A stretch of 64,000 bases of DNA, taken from contig NZ_CP110921.1 of the NCBI RefSeq assembly GCF_026247885.1, forward strand, positions 3,107,501 to 3,171,500, given 5' to 3'. Source of the stretch: Methylococcus mesophilus (lineage in GTDB: Bacteria; Pseudomonadota; Gammaproteobacteria; Methylococcales; Methylococcaceae). The notes under the pieces were generated by a model that saw only the letters and a list, made by a program, of their open reading frames with translations, searched no databases and had not been told where the DNA came from. Both the position numbers and the translations under genes were made by a program. Below, piece by piece: positions 49,769-60,427 of the stretch (within the stretch, counting starts at the first letter, position 1; every line of letters starts with the position of its first letter).

Positions 49769-52700
49769 TTGAAAAGAATCCTTCGCGTTTCCGCCCGCGC
49801 GGTCCGTTACGGAGCGCTCGCCGCGCTGCTCGGGCTCGCTGCCGGGTCCGCGGCGTTCCGGCTGTGGCTGATACCCGGAATCGACGAGTTCAAGGGGCAG
49901 TTGGAACGGCGGATAGGCCAGCTCGGAGGCGAAAACATCCGGATCGGCCATATTTCGGCCACGATGTGGACCGGGACGCTGGAACTGGTGTTGCGGGAGG
50001 TCTCCGTCCTCGACGACGCGGGCGCCGAAGCCCTCCGTTTCGCCGAGATACGGTTCGGTATAGCGGCCATGGCCTCGCTGATGGCGCGCGACCTGCGGGT
50101 GGCCTGGCTGGAACTGCGCGGCACCCCGCTTTCCCTGCGTCGCCTCGCCGACGGCAGCTTCGGGATCGTCGGCCTGCATGCGATCGAGACGATTCCGGCC
50201 TGGCTTCGCGCCCTGGGTTCTTTCCGGATCAGCGACTGCCGGATCGATTGGCAGGATATCCAGCAAGGCGGCGCCAGGCTCGAACTGGGCGACGTCGATC
50301 TGCTGCTGGTCAGCCGCGGCGACCGCCACCGCCTGAGCGTGAGCCTGGACCCGCCGGCGGCGCTGGCGGATACCGTGCGGGTCGGTTTCGATCTGCGCGG
50401 GGACTTGTTCGAATCCAGCACACTCTCGGGCCGGCTCTATGCCGATGCCGAGGATCTGGCTCGGACCGCCCTGGACGACGAATTGCCGGCGGGTTTCCGT
50501 CTGGGGTCCGGCCTGGCCGACGTGCGGGTCTGGGCAGAGCTGTCCGCAGGCCGCATCGAGTCGCTTGCGGTGCGCTTCGGCGGCCGCAATGTTCGCATCG
50601 AGCATTTGCCGGGCGAGAACGGGAACGCGCCGGGACTCGCGCTGGCCGCCATTGCGGGTGACGTATTCTGGCACCGCGAAGCGAATGGCTGGCGGATGAA
50701 CGCACAGCGGCTGAAAGTGGTGTCTGCGGGGCACGAATGGCCGCTGTCCCGGCTGGCCCTCGCGGTGAGCCGTGGCTCGGGCGGCGCCGTCGAATCGGCG
50801 TTTGCTGCCGCCGACACTGTGGCCCTCGACGACCTCAAGCCGATGTGGCCCATGCTCGGCTTGCCCGGTTCCGCGCCGTCGGGCACGGTCGATGCGCTGC
50901 GTTTCGGCTACGAGAACGCAGGCCACCAGCGCTTCGGCCTCTGTGCGCGCTTCGGCGGCGTCTCGTTCCCGGCCCGCGATGGTCTGCCCGGCGCAGCCGG
51001 CCTCGGCGGCCGCATCTGCGGCAGCGACGAGCGGGGCGCGGCGGTGATCGGGATGCAGGATGGCGTGCTGGACCTGGCCGGGATGCTGGCCGAGCCTCTT
51101 CTGGTGAAGCGGGCAGGCATGCATCTGGGCTGGCAGCGAACCGGCGGAGGCTGGGCGGTACGCACCGACCGGGCAAGCCTGGAAACCGGCGACTGGTCCC
51201 TGTCCGCGTCGTTCGGCGTCAGCCGGGATGCGGGCCAGGGGCTTCGGCTCGATCTGCGGGCGGAGACCGGGGCGGCGGAAGTGTCCCGGTTCCAGCGCTA
51301 TTTCCCGGCCAAGGCCTTTCCTCTGCTGGGCCACTGGCTCGGCGAGAGTCTGGAGCATGGCCGGCTGGACGGCGCCCGCCTCCGTTTCGAGGGGCCGCTG
51401 GCGGCGTTTCCGTTTCGCAAGGGCGAGGGGATATTTCAGGCCGACATCGGGTTTTCCGGCGTGCGCCTGCGCTACGATCCGGAGTGGCCCCCCTTGGAGG
51501 ATGCCGCCGGGACGGTCCGTTTCTCCGGGCCGGGAATGGAGATCGAGGCGGCCGCTGCCCGCCTGGCCGGCGGCGAGATACGCGGCGCCAAGGCCGGGAT
51601 CGCCGATTTGGCGAAGGGCGCGGTCATCGGTATCGAAGGTCGGGTGTCGGCGACTTTGGCGCAGTGCCTCGAGTTTTTCCGGACGACCCCGCTTCGGTCC
51701 GTGGCCGGTAAGGTGGATGCGGTGATGACGGCCGAGGGGGATGCCTTGCTCGATCTGGCCATGAAAGTGCCGCTGGAGAGCAGGGCGCCGCCGTTCAGGC
51801 TGAACGGCACCGCTCGGCTGAGCCGGACCCGTATCGAGATCGCCGGGCTCGATGAGCGGGTCGAGGATGCCAAAGGCGAACTGGGATTCTCCGAGGATGG
51901 GCTGGCATCGGGCCGGCTGCAGGGAACCTGGCTGCGCCAGGCCGTGTCCGCACGGGCCCGGCGCAATGGCGATACGCTGGACGTCGATGTCAGCGGCCAG
52001 TTTCCGGTGGCAGCGCTCAAGGACAGGTTTCCGAACCCCGCCTGGCGCTATCTGGCGGGGGCAGTTCCTCTGACCGTGAATGTCAAACTGCCCACCGGCA
52101 CTGAGCAAACCGAGGGCGTGCCGCTGACCCTGAGTTCGGACCTCGTCGGCACGAAGGTGGTCTTGCCGGCGCCCTTGGGCAAGGCCCAGGGCGAGCGGCG
52201 GACGGTCCGCCTCGACACCCGTCTGGGGGGCGCTGCCATGCGCGCCGACCTGAGCTATGGCGCGGACGCAGCGGCGCGTTTCGACCTCGCGGGCGTCGAT
52301 TACCGCCTGAAAGGCGTGCAGCTCGCGGTCGGAACCGGGCTGCCGAAGAGCGCAGAGGGTTCCGGATTGCGCGTTCTGGTCCGGTCGCCGAGCCTGGATC
52401 TGGCACCCTGGGCCGACGTCTTCGCCGTTGCCGCCGGCGGCGGACGCGAAGGTATCGGAATGGACGTCAAAGCGCTGGACGTGCAGGTGGGACAGGTACT
52501 GTGGGAAGGCAAGGCGAAAGGCCCCGTGGCGGTGCAGGCGGTCTCGCGCACGGGCGGCTTCCGGGGCGTGATCGATTCGGACTACGTGAAGGGTGGATTC
52601 GACGCGGACATGGCCGGCGGGCGGTTATCCAACGTCAAGGCCGACCTCGATTTCGTCAAACTGTCCCGGCTGGACGAGAAAGCGGTCGCTTCGACCGATT

Positions 52701-53569
52701 CCTGGCTGGACACCCTGCATCCGGGCAGCGTACCGTCGCTGAGCCTGGTCGGCCGCCATGTGCTCTGGCACGGGTTCGACGTCGGTCGGCTGCAGGTCGA
52801 GGTGGACAGCCAGGCGCGCGGCATTACCCTGCGTTCGGCCAGCTTGCGTTCCGACAATCACGAACTTGCCGTCGAGCGGGGCGAATGGACGCGCCAGGGC
52901 GGCACCGACAGGACCCGCATCAGCGGCAGGCTCAAGGTGAAGAATTCGGGCATGCTGGCGGCGGTGCTGGGCTACCCGGAAGTCGTCCGGGATACGCCGG
53001 CGGACGTGAACTACGCGCTGAACTGGGCGGAGACGCCGTTCGGGGTCTCGTCCGCCAATCTCGCGGGCACGGTCGACCTGAAGCTGGGTAAGGGGGCGTT
53101 GCTGAAGGTGGATGTCGGGATCGGCCGGTTCCTCGGCCTGTTCAACGTCGATGCCTTGTGGCGGCGCCTCAGTCTGGACTTCTCCGACCTGTTCGGCGCC
53201 GGCATGGCCTACGACGGCATCGCCGGCAAGCTGGACATCGCCGACGGGCGGGCCGAGACCAAGGGTTTCGTGGTCGACGGCGTGGCGGCGAAGATCGTCA
53301 TCAACGGCGGCGTGAAGCTGGCGACTCGTGAGGTCGACCAGGTCGTGACGGTGATACCCAACACCAGCCTTGCCCTGCCCGTGGCCGGTGTGCTCATGGG
53401 CGGTCCGCTCGGGCCGGCGGTGGGGGCTGCGGTGGGGGCCGGCGTGTTCGTCGCCGATAAGATGATGGACGGACAAGTGGAGCGGCTGACCCAGACGCGC
53501 TATCTGGTCAAGGGCAGCCTGGACAATCCGGTCATCACGAAGGCGTCGGGCGATACGCCGCAGGAATGA
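49769..53569 (+). CDS. yhdP: YhdP family (AsmA-like) lipid-transport protein
   Basis: 1266 residues from a TTG at 49769; no in-frame ATG is closer. One N-terminal membrane helix (about 12-35) anchors a very long beta-rich periplasmic part. The C-terminal segment SSANLAGTVDLKLGKGALLK to the end is the conserved AsmA/YhdP region. Members bridge the inner and outer membranes and help phospholipid transport to the outer membrane. Its place after rng is conserved in Gammaproteobacteria. A large opposite-strand reading frame within it is an artefact of GC-rich codon usage. Confidence 0.93.
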   Translation: MKRILRVSARAVRYGALAALLGLAAGSAAFRLWLIPGIDEFKGQLERRIGQLGGENIRIGHISATMWTGTLELVLREVSVLDDAGAEALRFAEIRFGIAAMASLMARDLRVAWLELRGTPLSLRRLADGSFGIVGLHAIETIPAWLRALGSFRISDCRIDWQDIQQGGARLELGDVDLLLVSRGDRHRLSVSLDPPAALADTVRVGFDLRGDLFESSTLSGRLYADAEDLARTALDDELPAGFRLGSGLADVRVWAELSAGRIESLAVRFGGRNVRIEHLPGENGNAPGLALAAIAGDVFWHREANGWRMNAQRLKVVSAGHEWPLSRLALAVSRGSGGAVESAFAAADTVALDDLKPMWPMLGLPGSAPSGTVDALRFGYENAGHQRFGLCARFGGVSFPARDGLPGAAGLGGRICGSDERGAAVIGMQDGVLDLAGMLAEPLLVKRAGMHLGWQRTGGGWAVRTDRASLETGDWSLSASFGVSRDAGQGLRLDLRAETGAAEVSRFQRYFPAKAFPLLGHWLGESLEHGRLDGARLRFEGPLAAFPFRKGEGIFQADIGFSGVRLRYDPEWPPLEDAAGTVRFSGPGMEIEAAAARLAGGEIRGAKAGIADLAKGAVIGIEGRVSATLAQCLEFFRTTPLRSVAGKVDAVMTAEGDALLDLAMKVPLESRAPPFRLNGTARLSRTRIEIAGLDERVEDAKGELGFSEDGLASGRLQGTWLRQAVSARARRNGDTLDVDVSGQFPVAALKDRFPNPAWRYLAGAVPLTVNVKLPTGTEQTEGVPLTLSSDLVGTKVVLPAPLGKAQGERRTVRLDTRLGGAAMRADLSYGADAAARFDLAGVDYRLKGVQLAVGTGLPKSAEGSGLRVLVRSPSLDLAPWADVFAVAAGGGREGIGMDVKALDVQVGQVLWEGKAKGPVAVQAVSRTGGFRGVIDSDYVKGGFDADMAGGRLSNVKADLDFVKLSRLDEKAVASTDSWLDTLHPGSVPSLSLVGRHVLWHGFDVGRLQVEVDSQARGITLRSASLRSDNHELAVERGEWTRQGGTDRTRISGRLKVKNSGMLAAVLGYPEVVRDTPADVNYALNWAETPFGVSSANLAGTVDLKLGKGALLKVDVGIGRFLGLFNVDALWRRLSLDFSDLFGAGMAYDGIAGKLDIADGRAETKGFVVDGVAAKIVINGGVKLATREVDQVVTVIPNTSLALPVAGVLMGGPLGPAVGAAVGAGVFVADKMMDGQVERLTQTRYLVKGSLDNPVITKASGDTPQE

Positions 53570-53625
53570 CGCCGGGACGGCAAAGAATCGATTGAATTAT
53601 TATCCTCGGAAAACCGCAGGGCTGA

Positions 53626-53668
53626 GCCGGGAGCTCTCGAACTTTGACAACTCCCGGCGTGGGGTTTT
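53626..53668 (+). terminator. Possible terminator after yhdP
   Basis: GCCGGGAG (53626...) and CTCCCGGC (ending 53658) can pair around a 17-base loop, followed after several bases by TTTT. It is weak, with a large loop and a short, interrupted T-run. The rest of the 53570-53891 gap has short GC-rich inverted repeats but no gene I can support. Confidence 0.35.
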
Positions 53669-53891
53669 GTCCCATTTTGGTTGGCCGTCATGCCGGCACG
53701 GCTTGCCGGACCCATCCGCCGGGAGCGGATTTGCATATACCCGACGGGCGGCAGGCAGGATGGCCTGCCATGAGGCCGTGCCGGGGCGATGGCCTGGCGT
53801 TTGCTTGGCGGCAGTCAGGCCCGTTTGAGGGGCCAGCCGTCGAAAGCCACCTGCGTTGCTGGTGGATCGTTACTGGTAGAGAGATTAAGGA

Positions 53892-54713
53892 ATGAAGAAA
53901 ATGATTTGTGCAGCGGTTCAAATGGCTTCCGGACCGGCGGTCGGGGCGAATCTGCTGGAGGCCGGCCGTCTGGTCAAGCAGGCCGCGGCCGCCGGCGCCA
54001 AGCTGGTGGTCCTGCCGGAAAATTTCGCGATCATGGGCATGACGGAAACCGACAAGCTCGGCGTGGCGGAAACCGATGGCAGCGGGCCGATCCAGGAATT
54101 TCTCGCGGGTGCGGCCGAGCGCCACAAGGTTTGGCTGGTCGGCGGGACGATGCCGATGAGTGCGGGGGACGGCCGGGTGCGGGCATCGTGTCTGGTCTAT
54201 GACGACCACGGGCGCCGGGTCGGCCGCTACGACAAGATCCATCTGTTCGATGTCGTGGTGCCGGGCACCGAGGAGACCTACCGCGAATCCCTGACCATCG
54301 AACCCGGCACCGAGCCGTTGGTGCTGGATTCGCCGTTCGGCGCGCTGGGTGTCGCCATCTGCTACGATTTGCGGTTTCCCGAGCTGTTCCGCCGCATGGC
54401 GCAGAAGGGGCTGGACCTGCTCGCTGTGCCGGCGGCGTTCACCGCGCGCACCGGTGCGGCGCACTGGGAGATCCTGGTCCGGGCGAGGGCGGTGGAGAAT
54501 CTCTGCTATACCGTGGCGTCCAACCAGGGCGGCTTCCATCTGAACGGGCGCGAGACCTTCGGTCACAGCATGGTGGTCGATCCTTGGGGCAAGGTGCTGG
54601 CGTCGCTGCCCACGGGCGCCGGCATCGTCTGCGCCGAAATCGACCGCGAGCGGTTGGCCCAGGTGCGCGCCTCCTTCCCGGTGCTCGAACACCGGCGCTT
54701 GCATTGCGCCTGA
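53892..54713 (+). CDS. Carbon-nitrogen hydrolase (Nit1/Nit2 type, probable deaminated-glutathione amidase)
   Basis: 273 residues. The nitrilase catalytic triad is visible: Glu in VLPENFAIMG (about 42), Lys in RYDKIHLFDV (about 114) and Cys in GVAICYDLRFPELF (about 157). This pattern and the position between yhdP and tldD fit the Nit-like amidase that repairs deaminated glutathione. An omega-amidase activity is the main alternative. Confidence 0.9.
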   Translation: MKKMICAAVQMASGPAVGANLLEAGRLVKQAAAAGAKLVVLPENFAIMGMTETDKLGVAETDGSGPIQEFLAGAAERHKVWLVGGTMPMSAGDGRVRASCLVYDDHGRRVGRYDKIHLFDVVVPGTEETYRESLTIEPGTEPLVLDSPFGALGVAICYDLRFPELFRRMAQKGLDLLAVPAAFTARTGAAHWEILVRARAVENLCYTVASNQGGFHLNGRETFGHSMVVDPWGKVLASLPTGAGIVCAEIDRERLAQVRASFPVLEHRRLHCA

Positions 54714-54740
54714 GCGCCCATAGCAACGATTTGAGTAATC

Positions 54741-56178
<1,438 letters not shown>

Positions 56179-56186
<8 letters not shown>

Positions 56187-57531
56187 GACGAATACCAACA
56201 GCGGGCAGCGCGCGAAACTCGAATCGCTCGAGGGCCTGACCCGGTTCTGCCTGGACCAGGCGGTGAAACAGGGCGCGAGTGCGGCTGAAGTCGGCTGCAG
56301 CGCCGACCAGGGCCTCTCGCTCACCGTCCGGCTGGGCGAAGTGGAAACCATCGAGCACCATCGCAGCCAGGGCCTCGGGATCACGGTCTATTACGGACTG
56401 CGCAAGGGCTCGGCCAGCACCACGGACCTCAGCGAGCATGCCCTGGCCGAAACCGTAGGCGCGGCCTGCCGCATCGCCCGCTACGGCGCGGAAGACCCCT
56501 GTGCCGGCCTGCCCGAAGCGGAGCTGCTGGCCAAGGACATTCCGGAACTCGACCTCTACCATCCGTGGGCGCTGGACGCGGACCAAGGCATCGAACTGGC
56601 CCTGGCCTGCGAAACCGCGGCGCGCGGCTATTCCGATGCCATCACCAATTCGGAAGGGGCCAGCCTCAACGCCTTCGAAGGCGTGCGGGTACTGGGCAAC
56701 AGCTTGGGCTTCCTGCACGGCTACGCCAGCAGCCGCCACAGCCTGTCGTGTTCCGTGATCGGCGAGAGCGAGGGCGGCATGCAGCGCGACGACTGGTGGA
56801 CCGTGGCGCGCAATCCGGCCGAACTGGAAGCCGCCGAGGCGGTAGGGCGCAAGGCCGCCGAGCGCACCGTGCGCCGCCTCGGCGCGCAGGGCCTGTCGAC
56901 CCGGCAATGCCCGGTACTGTTCGCCGCCGACGTGGCTTCCAGCCTGCTCGGCCATCTGATCGCGGCGATCCGCGGCGGCAATCTCTACCGCAAGTCCTCG
57001 TTCCTGCTCGATGCTCTGGGCCAGCGCATCTTCCCCGAGTTCGTCCACATCCACGAACTGCCGCACCTGCCTCGCGGGCTCGGCAGTGCGCCGTACGATG
57101 CCGAAGGCGTGGCGACGCGGGCGCGGGACCTGGTCCGGAACGGCGTGCTCGAATCCTATGTGCTGAGCACCTATTCCGCCCGCAAGTTGGGGATGCAAAC
57201 GACCGGCAATGCCGGCGGCGTCCACAACCTGATCCTCGACCCGGGCAATGAGGATTTCGATGCCCTGGTGCGGCGGATGGGCACCGGGCTGATCGTCACC
57301 GAACTGCTGGGACAGGGCGTCAACATCGTCACCGGCGACTACTCGCGTGGCGCGGCGGGCTACTGGGTCGAGAACGGCGAAATCCGGTTCCCGGTCGAGG
57401 AAATCACGATCGCCGGCAATCTCAGAGACATATTCGGCCACGTCGCCGCCATCGGCAACGACGTCGACCTGCGGGGCAACGTCCGCACCGGATCGATACT
57501 GATCGAATCCATGACGGTAGCGGGGAATTGA
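56179..57531 (+). CDS. pmbA: TldE/PmbA, partner subunit of the TldD protease
   Basis: 450 residues. It has the TldD/TldE fold ([20 protein letters not shown] near the C-terminus) but lacks HExxxH, as expected for the non-catalytic subunit. Its start overlaps tldD by 8 bases. In many Gammaproteobacteria yjgA lies between or near these genes; it is absent here. Confidence 0.95.
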
Positions 57532-57647
57532 CAGGCCGCACGCCGGGTTTGCGAGTCATGCGTCTCATCGCCGGCGGACCTTCGCCCAGCGCATCGTCAT
57601 GACGAAATCCGGGTGCAACGGGTCTTCGGCCTGCTAAGGATATTCGA

Positions 57648-58868
57648 GTGTCAAAGTTACTCTATTTCAATATACCCTCGACGGGACACGTCAATCCGAC
57701 GCTTCCGGTCATACGCGAGCTCGTCAGCCGGGGCCACGAGGTCGTCTACGTCAACACCGAAAGCCACAGGGCCGCCATCGAGGCGACGGGAGCGAAGTTC
57801 ATTCCGTACCCGGAGTCGGACTTCATGGAAAGCTATATGGATGAGAGCGCCGGTCGAGGCGATATCGTCCGGAACATGTACGATCTGGTCAGGTTGAGCG
57901 AAAAGCTTTATCCCTATTGCCAGGAATTGATCCGATCGGAAAGCCCCGACGGTTTGATACACGACTCCCTGGCAAGTTGGGGAATGCTGGCCGGAAAGCA
58001 TGCCGGAATCCCCAGGGTGGCGTTCTTCACCACCTTTGTGCTGACAGCAAAAACCTATCGGCCGAAACTGAGGGTGGCGCTGGATTTGCTTGTCAAATAT
58101 TGCCTTGTTATTCCCGAATATTTGCTATTTTCGGCAAGGATGAGGGCTCGGCAGGGCATATTTCCAGCCTCCCTGCCGGCTGCCGGCATGTGTATTGGCG
58201 ACCTCAACATCGTTTTTACATCGCGGGAATTTCAGCCGAGCGGCTTGCTGTTTTCGGAAGATTACAAATTTGTCGGTCCGACAGTTCAGCACAGGAAAGA
58301 ACATGCCGACTTCGATTACTCGAGCCTGAACAAGCGCCCGCTCGTCTACATCTCGCTGGGAACGCTGGCGCGCAATCCCGGGTTTTTCCGGACATGTTTT
58401 GAAGCGTTCGGCCAGGAAGACGGTCTTTTTATCCTGTCCGTCGGGAAGCAGGCTGACATATCGGAGCTCGGCGCCGTTCCCGGCAATTTCATAGTCAGAC
58501 AGTCGGTACCTCAGCTCGGCATTCTGCAAAGAGCCGATATATTCGTGACTCATGGCGGACTCAATAGCGTGCATGAAAGCCTCATGCATGGCGTGCCGAT
58601 GATCGCCATCCCCCAGCAGCCGGAACAGGCGGTGGTCGCCGTGGAAATGGAAAGGCATGGGGCAGGAATTGCGCTGCAGACGTCGCCGCCTTATGGCACG
58701 GTGGACGCCGAGAGTTTGCGGAAAGCCTTGAAAACCATCCTGTCGTCGCCGGACTATCGGAAGCGGGCCCACAGTCTGGGAAACAGCCTGGACCGTTCCG
58801 GAGGCGTGGAGGCTGCGGTCGAACATATTGCCGGATATCTGGGAGAGCGCAGGTCTGCTGCGGCTTGA
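57648..58868 (+). CDS. GT1 (MGT/UGT-type) glycosyltransferase
   Basis: 406 residues from GTG 57648. The N-terminal motif FNIPSTGHVNPTLPVIRELV and the C-terminal donor site THGGLNSVHESLMHGVPMIA with PEQAVVA are those of macrolide/UDP-glucuronosyl-type transferases. These glycosylate small lipophilic acceptors. In this organism hopanoids, sterols or carotenoids are candidates, by inference. The central part (57980-58330) is AT-richer than neighbouring genes. Confidence 0.87.
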   Translation: MSKLLYFNIPSTGHVNPTLPVIRELVSRGHEVVYVNTESHRAAIEATGAKFIPYPESDFMESYMDESAGRGDIVRNMYDLVRLSEKLYPYCQELIRSESPDGLIHDSLASWGMLAGKHAGIPRVAFFTTFVLTAKTYRPKLRVALDLLVKYCLVIPEYLLFSARMRARQGIFPASLPAAGMCIGDLNIVFTSREFQPSGLLFSEDYKFVGPTVQHRKEHADFDYSSLNKRPLVYISLGTLARNPGFFRTCFEAFGQEDGLFILSVGKQADISELGAVPGNFIVRQSVPQLGILQRADIFVTHGGLNSVHESLMHGVPMIAIPQQPEQAVVAVEMERHGAGIALQTSPPYGTVDAESLRKALKTILSSPDYRKRAHSLGNSLDRSGGVEAAVEHIAGYLGERRSAAA

Positions 58869-58948
58869 GCCGAAAGTAACTTCGGCCAGCCGCGGATAAA
58901 GCTATTGCCCAGCCAGACTAGGTGGATGGATGAGCGGGGATTCTCCCG

Positions 58949-59323
58949 TCAGCCTTTTGCTTCCAGCAGCTCCGCAACAAGTTTGAGCTGAGCCGAATAC
59001 TGAGGCATTGCCGGAATCTTCCAGGCTCTTCCCGTCACCTGGGCGAGCAGGTTATTCAGCCAGAGCCTGTTGGACCGTGCCTGCTGGATGACGAATTGAT
59101 GGGACGATTCGTCGCCGACGATATAAAAGTTTTCAAGCCACACTTCAATCGTTTCCGATTCGCCCGCAAGGTTGATTGCGACGTAAGCTTTTCGTGTCTC
59201 GATGTCGAACGCAAAATAAGTCAGCTCCGCGATGCCCTTGAGAATAATGTTTGCGACCCACAAAACCAGGAATTTCGGGGTCCACTTGATCGCGAGTTTG
59301 ACGAGGCTGGCTTTGTAGCTCAT
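58949..59323 (-). CDS. Hypothetical protein
   Basis: 124 residues, no family recognised. One hydrophobic stretch lies at about 14-35 (TPKFLVLWVANIILKGIAEL). The rest looks like a small alpha/beta domain (FDIETRKAYVAINLAGESE) with a helical C-terminus. No signal peptide cleavage site is evident. The reading frame has coding-like composition and a clear ATG. It neighbours the BFD-like gene on the same strand. Confidence 0.55.
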   Translation of the reverse strand: MSYKASLVKLAIKWTPKFLVLWVANIILKGIAELTYFAFDIETRKAYVAINLAGESETIEVWLENFYIVGDESSHQFVIQQARSNRLWLNNLLAQVTGRAWKIPAMPQYSAQLKLVAELLEAKG

Positions 59324-59411
59324 ATCTCGAATTTATAGAGGGTGACGGGGCATTCGAATTGTAGCTGCACTTTGCTTCGGCAGGCAAGAGGGAGGCAGGG
59401 CGGTTCAGACA

Positions 59412-59633
59412 TCAGCCCGGACAGGGGGAAACGGTTAAAAGGTATTCTTCCAGCAGCGCCATAATATCGGTATCGCAAGCCCCGCAACCGGAGCATGCGC
59501 CCGTCGCTCTCGATATCCCGTCGATATCAATAACGCCCTTATCGAATTGCCGCCTGATTTGCTGGGCGGTCGTGCCGCTGCAGCGGCAAATCACATCGTG
59601 TCTCTCGTCCGGGATTGCGTTACCCATCGCCAT
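59412..59633 (-). CDS. BFD-like [2Fe-2S] protein (bacterioferritin-associated ferredoxin type)
   Basis: 73 residues. Four Cys in the order CRC ... CSGCGAC (about 16, 18, 47, 50 and 53 available) fit the BFD/Fer2_BFD fold, as in bacterioferritin-associated ferredoxin and NasB/NirB-type domains. Such proteins release iron from bacterioferritin or pass electrons. No bacterioferritin gene is near. The start could be the ATG at 59633 or 59627. Confidence 0.8.
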   Translation of the reverse strand: MAMGNAIPDERHDVICRCSGTTAQQIRRQFDKGVIDIDGISRATGACSGCGACDTDIMALLEEYLLTVSPCPG

Positions 59634-59647
59634 GCGCCAATTTCAGG

Positions 59648-59680
59648 TAGGTCCGATTAGCGCAGCGTAATCGGACGAAT
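59648..59680. repeat. REP palindrome, copy 2
   Basis: GGTCCGATTAGCGCAGCGTA followed by ATCGGACGAAT. The palindromic part TCCGATTA/TAATCGGA encloses GCGCAGCG. It is identical in its core to the copy at 59779-59811, 131 bases away. Confidence 0.88.
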
Positions 59681-59770
59681 GTCATTCACCGCCACCTACC
59701 GAAACTCCAACGTCGCCGCACCAATCCGCCGAATAAACCCCTTCCGCAACGTATCGGTGAAAGGTGGAAT
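59681..59770 (-). pseudogene. Duplicated 3' tail of the REP-associated transposase
   Basis: On the minus strand it encodes YSTFHRYVAEGVYSADWCGD and the same GGGE ending as the intact transposase. It matches 59812-59901 with about four mismatches in 90 bases. Together with its REP it forms a 131-base tandem direct repeat. Confidence 0.8.
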
Positions 59771-59778
59771 AGTTCGCG

Positions 59779-59811
59779 TAGGTCCGATTAGCGCAGCGTA
59801 ATCGGACGAAT
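59779..59811. repeat. REP palindrome, copy 3 (3' side of the transposase)
   Basis: Same sequence as 59648-59680, immediately after the transposase stop codon. It is the inverse of the copy at 60389-60421, so the transposase gene is bracketed by inverted REPs. Confidence 0.88.
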
Positions 59812-59812
59812 G

Positions 59813-60343
59813 TCATTCGCCGCCACCTATCGAAACTCCAACGTCGCCGCACCAATCCGCCGAATAAACCCCTTTCGCAACGTACCGGTGAAAGGTGGAA
59901 TAAGGCCAATCCTGTACACGCATGACATGTCCATGTTTAAGTGGATTCACATGCACATAATCCACATGCCGTTGATAATCAGCATCATCTCGGATCAAAT
60001 GCTCCCAATAATGACGCTGCCATATTCCGCGTTCCCCGGCAGCTTTGCGGATATCCGACCGGCGTTCGGTTTTGGGCAATGCACGCGAGAATCCGCTCTT
60101 GATCAAGCGCCATCGTAGGCTGAAATCGCTATCGCCGGGCGGCAAGGTCCACACACAATGCAAGTGATCCGGCAACACCACCCAGGCATCGATTCGGAAA
60201 GGGTGACGCGAACGTACTCGCCTCACCGTCTCGCGTAACAAGCCGATCTCGCGGACCAGTAGATCGTTGCCGTAGCGCTGCAGCAAATTGACCGTAAAGA
60301 ACCAAGTACCGCCGGGCACGAACGCGCGTCGATAGTTTGGCAT
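59813..60343 (-). CDS. REP-associated tyrosine transposase (TnpA_REP / RAYT)
   Basis: 176 residues. It has the Y1-transposase motifs of RAYTs: VVLPDHLHCVWTLP (His60, His62) and YVHVNPLKHGHV with the probable nucleophile Tyr129. GIWQRHYWEHLIRDDADYQR is typical of the group. It acts as a single-strand DNA nuclease/strand transferase on REP hairpins. The reading frame is intact. Confidence 0.92.
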   Translation of the reverse strand: MPNYRRAFVPGGTWFFTVNLLQRYGNDLLVREIGLLRETVRRVRSRHPFRIDAWVVLPDHLHCVWTLPPGDSDFSLRWRLIKSGFSRALPKTERRSDIRKAAGERGIWQRHYWEHLIRDDADYQRHVDYVHVNPLKHGHVMRVQDWPYSTFHRYVAKGVYSADWCGDVGVSIGGGE

Positions 60344-60388
60344 GTCCGTTTTCCGCTCTTGAAGTAAGCGTTATCGCCGACGCCGGCC

Positions 60389-60421
60389 ATTCGTCCGATT
60401 ACGCTGCGCTAATCGGACCTA
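60389..60421. repeat. REP palindrome, copy 4 (5' side of the transposase)
   Basis: ATTCGTCCGATTACGCTGCG followed by CTAATCGGACCTA, the reverse complement of the copies at 59648 and 59779. It lies 46 bases upstream of the transposase start and just after the FRG gene stop. Confidence 0.88.
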
Positions 60422-60427
60422 CGCGGG

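Larger units (their letters stand above)
59779..60421 (-). mobile_element. RAYT unit: REP-bracketed transposase
   Basis: An inverted pair of REP palindromes (59779-59811 and 60389-60421) flanks a single Y1 transposase gene. This is the arrangement of REP-associated tyrosine transposases, which are thought to disperse REP elements and are usually immobile themselves. Confidence 0.83.

Noticed and set aside
49595..52108. 837-codon open frame on the minus strand
   Set aside because: It is antisense to yhdP, with low-complexity Arg/Pro/Gln-rich translation and no motifs; it results from the GC-rich third positions of yhdP.
59648..59901. Possible CRISPR-like repeat array
   Set aside because: There are only two units of 131 bases, the palindromes match REP elements, and the intervening sequence is a duplicated coding tail rather than unique spacers.
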